Shown: positions 1 through 5,512 of the stretch, one piece after another
Layout: each line of letters opens with the position of its first letter
Numbering within the stretch: the first letter of the stretch is position 1
NCBI GenBank assembly: GCA_025449435.1
Contig: JANWJO010000181.1
Location: forward strand, 1-10,922
Length of the DNA: 10,922 nt
DNA from: Chloroflexota bacterium
Lineage (GTDB): Bacteria; Chloroflexota; UBA4733
Direction of reading: 5' to 3'
The notes under the pieces: generated by a model
What the model was told of the DNA's origin: nothing
What the model saw: only the letters and a program-made list of their open reading frames with translations
Database searches by the model: none
Translations under genes and position numbers: made by a program

Positions 1-85
1 CCACTAGCTGTTCGGTAAGACCAAGCGCACACAGCATCTCGGTATTGCTCGCAGAGAGCGACACGATACGCCGCACATCGCCCAA
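1..85 (-). CDS. BtuF/TroA-type substrate-binding protein, N-terminal fragment (runs off left edge)
   Basis: Reading the minus strand from a TTG codon at 85-83 gives 28 open codons. They contain RRIVSLSASNTEMLCALGL followed by TEQLV, which is the N-terminal signature of the periplasmic-binding-protein family that carries vitamin B12 or ferric siderophores (pattern RIVSL-x-x-S-x-TE-x-x-x-ALGL). The CALGL variant is common in BtuF-like cobalamin-binding proteins. An in-frame TAG lies just upstream, so the start must be TTG at 85 or GTG at 76. TTG is preceded by GGGAG about 8 nt away, which favours it. No signal peptide precedes the motif, as in cytosolic-looking BtuF homologues, unless the true N-terminus has been lost. 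The btuR gene 1.3 kb away on the same strand supports a corrinoid role. A siderophore-binding protein is the main alternative. Only 28 residues are visible. Confidence 0.68.
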   Translation of the reverse strand, partial: MGDVRRIVSLSASNTEMLCALGLTEQLV

Positions 86-173
86 GTGCCCTGCTCCCTA
101 CGCTTCACAATGGGTGCGGAGTTGCCGTCACTTGCCGGACCTCCGAAATCACCTAACACCATACCGCAGAGCG

Positions 174-493
174 CTATTGCTTGACGCTACCAAGAGTCAC
201 GCCGGCCACGAAATAGCGCTGGAACAGCAGGAAGATCATCACCGGTGGCGCGGCGACGAGCACCGACCCGGCCATGATCGCGCCCAGGGAATATTAAATC
301 CTGTTGCTTCCAGCGCTGGCGCGGCGAGTGTGATGGTTTGCATCTCCGGTGTGCGCGGCATCACCAGCGCCCACAGGTAGTCGTTCCACGACCCCACGAA
401 GGCCAGGATCGCGAGGGCTGCGAGCGCCGGCAGGCTCATCGACACCACGATGCACCAGTAGATGCCAAACTCGGCTCAGCCATCGATACGTGC
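174..493 (-). pseudogene. Decayed MalG-type sugar ABC transporter permease, C-terminal part
   Basis: The minus strand encodes the C-terminal third of a carbohydrate ABC permease of the MalG type. It starts at the RIDG of the EAA loop (about 490-479), continues through EFGIYW, then SLPALAALAILAFVGSWNDY (about 445-370), and ends with a last membrane segment reading VMIFLLFQRYFVAGVTLGSV and a TAG at 176-174. At least two lesions inactivate it. A TGA interrupts the EAA loop (478-476). A frameshift, best explained by loss of one G, lies in the run at about 283-288, because the two halves are in different frames yet both match the family. No N-terminal membrane domain or start codon is present. It is a relic, not a short functional gene. 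Family recognition is by pattern; the exact sugar cannot be told. Confidence 0.8.
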
Positions 494-512
494 TGGAAGC
501 AGCACGTATCGA
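483..512. repeat. 12-bp perfect inverted repeat at the junction of the two permease relics
   Basis: Arms TCGATACGTGCT (483-494) and AGCACGTATCGA (501-512) are perfect complements with a 6-nt loop. Each arm encodes the ARID part of an EAARIDG motif, one read on each strand. The palindrome is therefore probably a rearrangement junction rather than an operator or terminator. No T-tract follows on either strand. Confidence 0.75.
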
Positions 513-575
513 CGGCATCACTCCGGTAGGTTCCACTTCACGCCGGCAGCGTTGATACCAATCGCATCGCATAGT
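490..575 (+). pseudogene. Fragment of a second sugar permease EAA loop (MalF-like), opposite orientation
   Basis: The plus strand at 490-525 reads VLEAARIDGITP. This is the classic EAA-loop motif by which permeases of the MalF/MalG family contact their ATPase. After a one-base frame change near 526-531 it continues FHFTPAALIPI, which resembles the FxxITLPALxPI that follows the loop in MalF-like proteins. Nothing recognisable remains upstream or downstream. I read it as a small relic of the partner permease of the MalG relic on the other strand. The EAA motif itself is clear; assigning it to MalF rather than to a second MalG copy is inference. Confidence 0.45.
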
Positions 576-853
576 CGAGTTCGCTGCGCAGCGCGAACAG
601 TCACCCCCCCATCGGTTCATCTTCAGCTTTGCGAAAGAACCTGGTAACAAAACAACTGGCTAATTAGCTTGACGAGCCGATGTGTGAGTGCTGCGTGCAC
701 GCAGCGCTGGCCCGCGTATCGTACGAGGCTCGCCGCCGGCATCGCTGCGCGTGCTGTGGCCCACTGGCCTATGCGCTTGCAGGCGCTTCACTGGCTCCTT
801 GCACTTTCAACTGGCGCCTCGCTGGCGCGTTCGCGGTGCGCGCCGCTCGATAG
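576..853. other. Gene-free stretch between permease relics and the exported-protein gene
   Basis: I see no credible gene here. Open frames on both strands lack family motifs and ribosome binding sites. A run of seven C lies at about 604-610. The plus-strand frame that joins the 897 gene is open back to 669, but it carries no signal or motif and the start at 897 has a far better ribosome binding site. This may be further decayed sequence of the sugar-transporter locus plus the promoter of the 897 gene. Confidence 0.5.
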
Positions 854-874
854 GGTGACCTTAATTTGGTCGCC
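854..874 (+). promoter_or_regulatory. Small hairpin/dyad upstream of the exported-protein gene
   Basis: GGTGACC (854-860) and GGTCGCC (868-874) pair over 7 bp with one G-U wobble around the AT-rich loop TTAATTT. It lies 9 nt before the GGAGGG ribosome binding site of the gene at 897, so it could be an operator or a leader hairpin. Only the symmetry is seen; function is inference. Confidence 0.3.
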
Positions 875-896
875 GTCAATGAGGAGGGTGATCGAC

Positions 897-1388
897 ATGC
901 TTAACCCAGGTCAGAAAGCGAACCGGCGCAAAGTCTTAGGCGTCGCCGGAGCCGCTGTTGCCTTGGGCCTCTTGCCGGGAGTGGCTGAGGCGCGTGGTTT
1001 GGCTTCCGGCGGCGACCGGCTGCCACGCCGGACCAGAGCCCCTCTGGTGACGCAACAAAGCACGGCGGCTGCCGTGGCGAGCGCCTCGGCTGGTACTTGT
1101 GGTCCGGCGATCGCGACCACGGTAGCGTATGCCACCGGTCTGACTGGTAGCCCTGCTGCCGGCCCGCACACCCACATTTTTGCTGTCACATTGGTGAGCG
1201 GCACGCTAGTGGACGGCAACAAGGTGCGGGTGCTGGGGGCCACCAGCGGACCGTTGCAGCAGTTCCCTTTGCATATCCACGTGATCGATAGCACTGGAAT
1301 CCTGGGCCAGGCTTGCGGATTCTCTACCCAAAACGGTGGCCACAGCTTTATGCTGAGCGCGGCCGACTTCGTGGTACCAGGCGTGTAG
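897..1388 (+). CDS. Small exported protein of unknown function with Tat-like signal
   Basis: A 163-aa protein that I cannot assign to a family. ATG at 897 is preceded by GGAGGG (883-888) at 8-nt spacing, which decides this start over longer in-frame options. The N-terminus has twin arginines (NRRKVLG, R10-R11), a hydrophobic stretch AGAAVALGLLPG and a plausible cleavage site after AEA (residue 32). This looks like a Tat signal, although the residues after RR fit the consensus only moderately. The mature part is Ala/Thr/Gly-rich. It has two cysteines (C68 in TCGP, C140 in QACGF) that could form one disulfide, and clustered histidines in PHTHIF (H91, H93), LHIH (H126, H128) and GGHSF (H149). 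The sequence from about residue 89 to 130 alternates like beta strands. Metal binding outside the membrane is possible but unproven. It ends 8 nt before the stop of convergent btuR. Confidence 0.72.
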   Translation: MLNPGQKANRRKVLGVAGAAVALGLLPGVAEARGLASGGDRLPRRTRAPLVTQQSTAAAVASASAGTCGPAIATTVAYATGLTGSPAAGPHTHIFAVTLVSGTLVDGNKVRVLGATSGPLQQFPLHIHVIDSTGILGQACGFSTQNGGHSFMLSAADFVVPGV

Positions 1389-1396
1389 CACCGCCG

Positions 1397-2017
1397 TCAG
1401 AACTCGATTCCTTTCTGCGCTTGCACGCCGCTGTGGTAGGGATGCTTGATTTCGCGCATCTCCGTGACTAGATCGGCGAACGCCACAAGTTCCTCTGGTG
1501 CGTCGCGGCCGGTGATCACGATGTGCATAGCCGGCGCCCGTTGCCTCAACACGTCCAGCACCTCCGCGAGGTCCAACCAGCCAAACTGGAGGCAATAGGT
1601 CATTTCGTCCAGGATCACCAGGTCGTGCTTACCTTGCTCGATGATCGCGCGGCAGCGCTGCCAGCCCTGCTGCGCCAGTGCTCGATCGTGCTCGATGTCT
1701 TTGCTGTCCCACGTGAAGCCATCGCCTAACGGGATCATCTCGATGCCGAGCCCGCGCGCCGCCTTCACCTCGCCCCAATTGCCCGTGTGCGCTTTGAGGA
1801 ACTGAAACATCACCACATGCAGGTGTTGCCCCCAGGCGCGCAGCAACAGCCCGAGCGCTGCCGTGGTTTTGCCCTTGCCAGCACCGGTGTTGACGATCAC
1901 CAGGCCTTGTTTGCGCTTATCTTCGCGTTGGCGATGTGCGGCCTGCGCTGCTCGCTGCGCCGCCCGTCCCTCCTCACTCAAGTCGTACAGGGATGGCTCC
2001 TCTGTGGTGTCGGACAT
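1397..2017 (-). CDS. btuR: Corrinoid (cob(I)yrinic acid a,c-diamide) adenosyltransferase, BtuR/CobO type
   Basis: This 206-aa cytosolic enzyme transfers the adenosyl group of ATP to the cobalt of cob(I)alamin or related corrinoids. It serves both de novo synthesis and salvage. Diagnostic features are the variant P-loop TGAGKGKTTAALG (residues 44-56), FQFLK (71-75), GDGFTW (98-103), the ILDEMTY acidic strand (135-141), VITGRDAP (167-174) and the C-terminal KHPYHSGVQAQKGIEF. Length is close to the roughly 200 aa usual for the family. An upstream in-frame extension to 2362 is open but overlaps the divergent ABC gene and shows no family similarity. ATG at 2017, with AAAGG upstream and the typical acidic, Arg/Gln-rich N-terminal lead-in, is preferred. 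The BtuF-like fragment at the left edge suggests a corrinoid salvage locus. I found no cobalamin riboswitch signature upstream. Confidence 0.95.
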   Translation of the reverse strand: MSDTTEEPSLYDLSEEGRAAQRAAQAAHRQREDKRKQGLVIVNTGAGKGKTTAALGLLLRAWGQHLHVVMFQFLKAHTGNWGEVKAARGLGIEMIPLGDGFTWDSKDIEHDRALAQQGWQRCRAIIEQGKHDLVILDEMTYCLQFGWLDLAEVLDVLRQRAPAMHIVITGRDAPEELVAFADLVTEMREIKHPYHSGVQAQKGIEF

Positions 2018-2052
2018 CCGGCTGACCGCCTTTCGAGCTCCGAGGAAGCAAT

Positions 2053-2083
2053 ACACCGTAGGCACGGTGCCACAACACCGTAG
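2053..2083. promoter_or_regulatory. Tandem 9-bp direct repeat in the btuR/ABC divergent region
   Basis: ACACCGTAG occurs at 2053-2061 and again at 2075-2083, each followed by GCAC or CAC. The start-to-start distance is 22 bp, about two helical turns, which suits a dimeric or tandem-bound regulator. It lies 36 bp upstream of the btuR start, within a 186-bp gap shared with the divergent ABC operon. An overlapping weak stem (GGTGC with GCACC) is also possible. No promoter hexamers stand out with confidence. Regulatory function is inference. Confidence 0.35.
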
Positions 2084-2135
2084 CACCATGTCGCGGCCTG
2101 GCGGATCAACAGAGAAAGTGGCCCCGCGGTAGATG

Positions 2136-2186
2136 CTGGGTAGCGTTTGTCGGTACCCTGATGCCTTGGCACGGGTACCAGCCCAG
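2136..2186 (+). promoter_or_regulatory. Leader hairpin before the ABC transporter operon
   Basis: GGTACCC (2152-2158) pairs perfectly with GGGTACC (2173-2179). Inside it TGCC (2162-2165) pairs with GGCA (2168-2171) around TT. Outside it CTGGG (2136-2140) can pair with CCCAG (2182-2186). The outermost arm ends 2 nt before the GGGGAG ribosome binding site (2189-2194) of the permease gene, so folding could affect translation. There is no U-tract, so it is not a simple terminator. It does not match any riboswitch consensus I know. Confidence 0.45.
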
Positions 2187-2203
2187 TTGGGGAGACGTGT
2201 CCC

Positions 2204-3976
2204 ATGGCTCAGCAACTTGCCACCCCTCGCCCGACCTTCAGCAAGACCCCGGTTCCCACCTACTCGCGCTGGATCGACACGCTGGTGCTGCTGGCGGCTG
2301 CTGCGCTCGTCACGGGCACCGTGGCCGCCGCCCGACGCTGGACCGCCCCCATGAACCCGCACCTGGTTATCGACCTGTCGCCCACGTCGCTCCCGCTGTA
2401 TGCCGGCCTGTCGACGCTGCGCATGACTGCGGCGTATCTGCTTTCGCTAGTGTTCAGCGTGCTCTACGCGCGCGTCACCGCAACCAGCCGTGCCACCGAA
2501 CGCGTGATGTTGCCGGTGCTCGATACGCTGCAGAGCATCCCCATCCTGTCGTTCATGCCAGGGGTCGTGCTAGGCCTGGTCGCCCTATTTCCCCGCAGCA
2601 ACGTCGGACTGGAGTTAGCGGCCATCGTGCTCATCTTCACCAGCCAGGCCTGGAACATGGCCTTCGGTTTCTACCAGTCGCTCGTCACCATCCCGGCCGA
2701 TATGCGCGAGGCGGCAACCATCTTCCGGCTGAATGCGTGGCAGCGCTTCGTACGCCTGGAACTGCCCTTTGGCACCATCCCGCTGGTGTGGAACTCCATG
2801 CTGAGTTGGGCGGGCGGTTGGTTTTTCCTCATGGCGGCTGAACAGTTCACGCTGGGCAGCACGACCTTTCAGCTGCCGGGACTAGGCTCCTACCTGCAAG
2901 CCGCGGCGAACGCCGGGGATGTCGGCGCACTCCTCCTGGGGCTCGCCGCGCTGGTGGTCGTGATCGCCCTGCTGGACCAGTTGCTGTGGCGACCGCTGGT
3001 GGCGTGGTCCGAACGCTTCAAGATGGAACAGGCCGGATCGGCAGGACCACCGACGTCGCCAGTGCTCACCGCGCTCCGGCGGTCAGCCGTAGTGGCCTGG
3101 TATAGCCAGCGTGCGGTTGGTCCAGCCATGGAAGCGCTAGATCGTTTGTCCGGCAGCATCGCACTCAACAGTCCTCGCTCGCGCGGCGCCGCAAAGGCAA
3201 CCTCGTCGGACGCCTCACAGCGGAGCCTGGTGCGAACAGCGGCGACGGCGGCGCCGCTTGTGGGCGCTGGTGTTGCGGTGGCCTGGGGGGTGTACCACGC
3301 TGCGCTGCTCGCCGTACAACTGTCACTGTCGAGTTGGGGAACGGTGGGGCTCGGCGCGCTGGCAACACTCGCGCGCACCGCTGCCGCACTGGTGATCGGC
3401 GCTGCCTGGACCGTGCCGGTCGGCGTGGCGATCGGACTCAACCAGCCGCTGGCTCAGCGCGCACAACCCATCATCCAGATGGTCGCCTCCATCCCTGCCA
3501 CCGCGCTGTTTCCGGCCTTATTGCTCTTATTGTTGGGGCTCCCGGGCGGTCTCAACGTAGCGGCTGTGGCGCTCATGCTGCTGGGCACCCAGTGGTACAT
3601 CCTGTTTAACGTGATCGCCGGCACGATGGCGATTCCCACCGAGTTGCTGGAAACGGCAACCGTGTTCAAGCTGCACGGCTTGCGGCGCTGGCGCTTACTC
3701 CTGCTTCCTGGCATCCTGCCCTACCTGATCACCGGCATGATCACCGCGACCGGCGGCGCCTGGAACGCCAGCATCGTATCGGAGTTTGTCAGCTTTGGCG
3801 GCAGCACGCACAGCACGCTCGGTTTGGGTTCCTTGATCGCGCAGGCGGCAGCCAGTGGCGACTTCGCCCTCCTGCTCGTCGCTACGTTGGTCATGGGGGC
3901 ACTGGTCGTGGCCATCAACCGGCTGTGGTGGCGGCGGCTGTACGCGGTCGCCATCGAGCGCTACCGGCTGGACTGA
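2204..3976 (+). CDS. ABC importer permease with two fused permease domains (NitT/TauT-like anion type)
   Basis: This 590-aa integral membrane protein forms the channel of an ABC importer. Two binding-protein-dependent permease domains are fused in one chain: roughly residues 65-270 and 355-585, joined by a polar linker (about 270-345). Each has its EAA-type cytoplasmic loop: REAATIFRLNAWQRFVRLELP (E169-A171) and LETATVFKLHGLRRWRLLLLP (E483-A485). Hydrophobic segments fit about six helices per half. The duplicated layout matches the family known as duplicated permease components of anion-type ABC systems (COG4986-like, recognised by layout only). ATG 2204 has GGGGAG at 9-nt spacing. The ATPase gene follows after 28 nt, so the two are one operon. 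No substrate-binding protein is encoded nearby, and the substrate cannot be named; nitrate, sulfonate, bicarbonate or another small anion are possibilities from family knowledge. Confidence 0.88.
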   Translation: MAQQLATPRPTFSKTPVPTYSRWIDTLVLLAAAALVTGTVAAARRWTAPMNPHLVIDLSPTSLPLYAGLSTLRMTAAYLLSLVFSVLYARVTATSRATERVMLPVLDTLQSIPILSFMPGVVLGLVALFPRSNVGLELAAIVLIFTSQAWNMAFGFYQSLVTIPADMREAATIFRLNAWQRFVRLELPFGTIPLVWNSMLSWAGGWFFLMAAEQFTLGSTTFQLPGLGSYLQAAANAGDVGALLLGLAALVVVIALLDQLLWRPLVAWSERFKMEQAGSAGPPTSPVLTALRRSAVVAWYSQRAVGPAMEALDRLSGSIALNSPRSRGAAKATSSDASQRSLVRTAATAAPLVGAGVAVAWGVYHAALLAVQLSLSSWGTVGLGALATLARTAAALVIGAAWTVPVGVAIGLNQPLAQRAQPIIQMVASIPATALFPALLLLLLGLPGGLNVAAVALMLLGTQWYILFNVIAGTMAIPTELLETATVFKLHGLRRWRLLLLPGILPYLITGMITATGGAWNASIVSEFVSFGGSTHSTLGLGSLIAQAAASGDFALLLVATLVMGALVVAINRLWWRRLYAVAIERYRLD

Positions 3977-4004
3977 CCGGCAGGCTGCGGAAAGGGATAA
4001 CCAG

Positions 4005-5366
4005 ATGGAATCAACCTTGAGCACGGCGGCAACACGTACTGACCAGGACGTGATCCTCGCTGCCCGCAACATCAGCAAAGAGTACAGCAAGGCGAGCAGC
4101 CACATCCGCGTCCTCGACAACATTAGCCTGGAGTTGCGAACCGGCGATTTTGTGGCGCTCCTGGGTCCCTCCGGTTCCGGTAAATCGACGCTGCTGCGGA
4201 CGCTCGCCGGCTTGGTGCAAGCGACCACGGGCGAAGTGCTGGTACACGGCGTGCCGCTACGCGGCGCCAATCCCAACGTGGCCATCGTATTCCAGTCCTT
4301 CGCCCTGTACCCGTGGCTCACCGTCCAGGAGAACGTGGAACTCGGACTCTTCGTCAAGGCCATACCAGCACGTGAACGGCGCGAACGCGCCCTGCGGGCC
4401 ATCGATCTGATCGGTCTTGACGGTTTCGAGGAGGCCTACCCCAAAGAACTCTCGGGCGGCATGAAGCAACGGGTGGGGTTTGCCCGCGCCCTGGTCGTCG
4501 AGCCAGAAGTGCTGTTTATGGACGAGCCGTTCTCGGCGCTCGATGTGCTCACGGCTGAGAACTTGCGGCACGAACTCCTCGACCTCTGGCTGGCGCGACG
4601 CATTCCCACCAAAGCCATCCTGCTGGTGACCCACAACATCGACGAAGCCGTGAGCATGGCCGACCGGCTGCTGGTACTGGCGGCCGACCCTGGCCGGGTG
4701 CGCGTAGAACTGCCCGGGGCGCCGCTGGCCGTTCGCCGCAGCAAAGGAGCAGACCATGCGGCTCTGGTAGACACCATATACCGCATCATGACCAATCCGC
4801 ACGAAGACATCGCCAACCTGTTGCCGGGTCTGCAACCCCTCCCACAGCCGGTCATCGAGCGGTCCTATCAGACGTTACCAGCCGTCAGCATCGGCGACCT
4901 CACCGGTCTGATCGAACTGCTCCATTCCCGCGGCGGCCGGGAAGACATCTATGAACTGGCGCGTGACTTGCAGCGGGAAGCCGATGACCTGCTACCACTG
5001 GTGGAAGCCACCGACTTGCTTGGCTTTGCCGACATCCAAGAAGGTGATGTGCTGCTCACCGAACAGGGCCGTCAGTTTGCCGAGGCGGGAGTGCTGGAGG
5101 AAAAGGAGCTGTTCCGGCGGCAAGCGGTGGCCGGCATCGAGTTAATCCGCCAGATCGTGCGCGACCTGGAGGCCAACGCCGATCACCGGCTACCGGAGGA
5201 ACGCTTTCATCAACAACTCGAACGGTACTTCAGTCCGCAGGAAGCTCAGCGCCAGTTGGACATCGCGATCGACTGGGGCCGCTACGCCGAGGTGTTCGCC
5301 TTCGATGGCGACAGCGGCAACCTGTACCTGGAGCCCGATGGCGAGCCTGTCGCACCTGTAGGCTGA
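4005..5366 (+). CDS. ABC importer ATPase with C-terminal AAA-associated domain
   Basis: A 453-aa protein in two parts. Residues about 15-260 are a complete ABC ATPase of the NitT/TauT type: Walker A GPSGSGKST (54-62), Q-loop Q97, signature LSGGMKQR (149-156), Walker B VLFMDE (169-174), D-loop SALD and switch H210. Residues about 300-445 form an extra domain (YQTLPAVSIGDLTGLIELL onward) that resembles the AAA-associated C-terminal domain found on ATPases paired with duplicated permeases. It is charged and helical, with a repeated EEKELFRRQ-like character, and probably regulatory. ATG 4005 follows AAAGGGA (3991-3997). The frame is open upstream to 3855, but that part overlaps the permease gene and lacks family similarity. 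All catalytic residues are present, so the pump should be active. It would energise the 2204-3976 permease. Confidence 0.9.
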   Translation: MESTLSTAATRTDQDVILAARNISKEYSKASSHIRVLDNISLELRTGDFVALLGPSGSGKSTLLRTLAGLVQATTGEVLVHGVPLRGANPNVAIVFQSFALYPWLTVQENVELGLFVKAIPARERRERALRAIDLIGLDGFEEAYPKELSGGMKQRVGFARALVVEPEVLFMDEPFSALDVLTAENLRHELLDLWLARRIPTKAILLVTHNIDEAVSMADRLLVLAADPGRVRVELPGAPLAVRRSKGADHAALVDTIYRIMTNPHEDIANLLPGLQPLPQPVIERSYQTLPAVSIGDLTGLIELLHSRGGREDIYELARDLQREADDLLPLVEATDLLGFADIQEGDVLLTEQGRQFAEAGVLEEKELFRRQAVAGIELIRQIVRDLEANADHRLPEERFHQQLERYFSPQEAQRQLDIAIDWGRYAEVFAFDGDSGNLYLEPDGEPVAPVG

Positions 5367-5387
5367 GGGTGCTCTCTCCACCAAATC

Positions 5388-5492
5388 TTGAGCGAGATAA
5401 TGCCGCCCTGTTGCTCAACAGCGTATCAATGCTCAGCACCACCGACCCGTGGCGGGCCGCTTGACCCTCCTGTAGGGTCGGGTAGGCACCCG
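5388..5492 (+). promoter_or_regulatory. Dyad-rich region upstream of the kdpD-like gene
   Basis: The 146-nt gap after the ABC operon holds several symmetric elements. CTGTTG-CT-CAACAG is at 5408-5421. GACCCT/AGGGTC (5463-5479) is a 6-bp stem with a 5-nt loop. CGGGT/ACCCG (5479-5492) is a 5-bp stem with a 4-nt loop. A good -10-like GATAAT lies at 5396-5401 without a convincing -35. TTGAGC (5388) and TTGACC (5461) match the motif that is clustered before the Kdp pump genes, so autoregulation by KdpE is conceivable. No T-rich terminator for the ABC operon is seen. Confidence 0.35.
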
Positions 5493-5512
5493 CTCGTGTT
5501 AGCCTGGAAGGC

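Noticed and set aside
483..512. Rho-independent terminator or operator at the 12-bp palindrome
   Set aside because: No T-run on either side, and both arms are explained by permease EAA-motif codons.
669..896. 76-codon upstream extension of the exported-protein gene
   Set aside because: It would bury the Tat signal internally; the start at 897 has GGAGGG at 8 nt.
2018..2203. Cobalamin riboswitch upstream of btuR
   Set aside because: No B12-box (AGCCAGGAGACCTGCC-like) and no GCCACTG core in proper order; GCCACT on the minus strand alone is not enough.
2018..2362. 115-codon upstream extension of btuR
   Set aside because: It overlaps the divergent permease gene and leader hairpin and has no adenosyltransferase similarity; ATG 2017 gives the normal family length.
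2161..2841. 226-aa plus-strand frame starting before the permease gene
   Set aside because: Out of frame with the permease, rich in His/Arg/Pro, no motif and no ribosome binding site of its own; a shadow.
3695..4402. 235-aa minus-strand frame across the permease/ATPase junction
   Set aside because: Antisense to two clear genes and of shadow-like composition.
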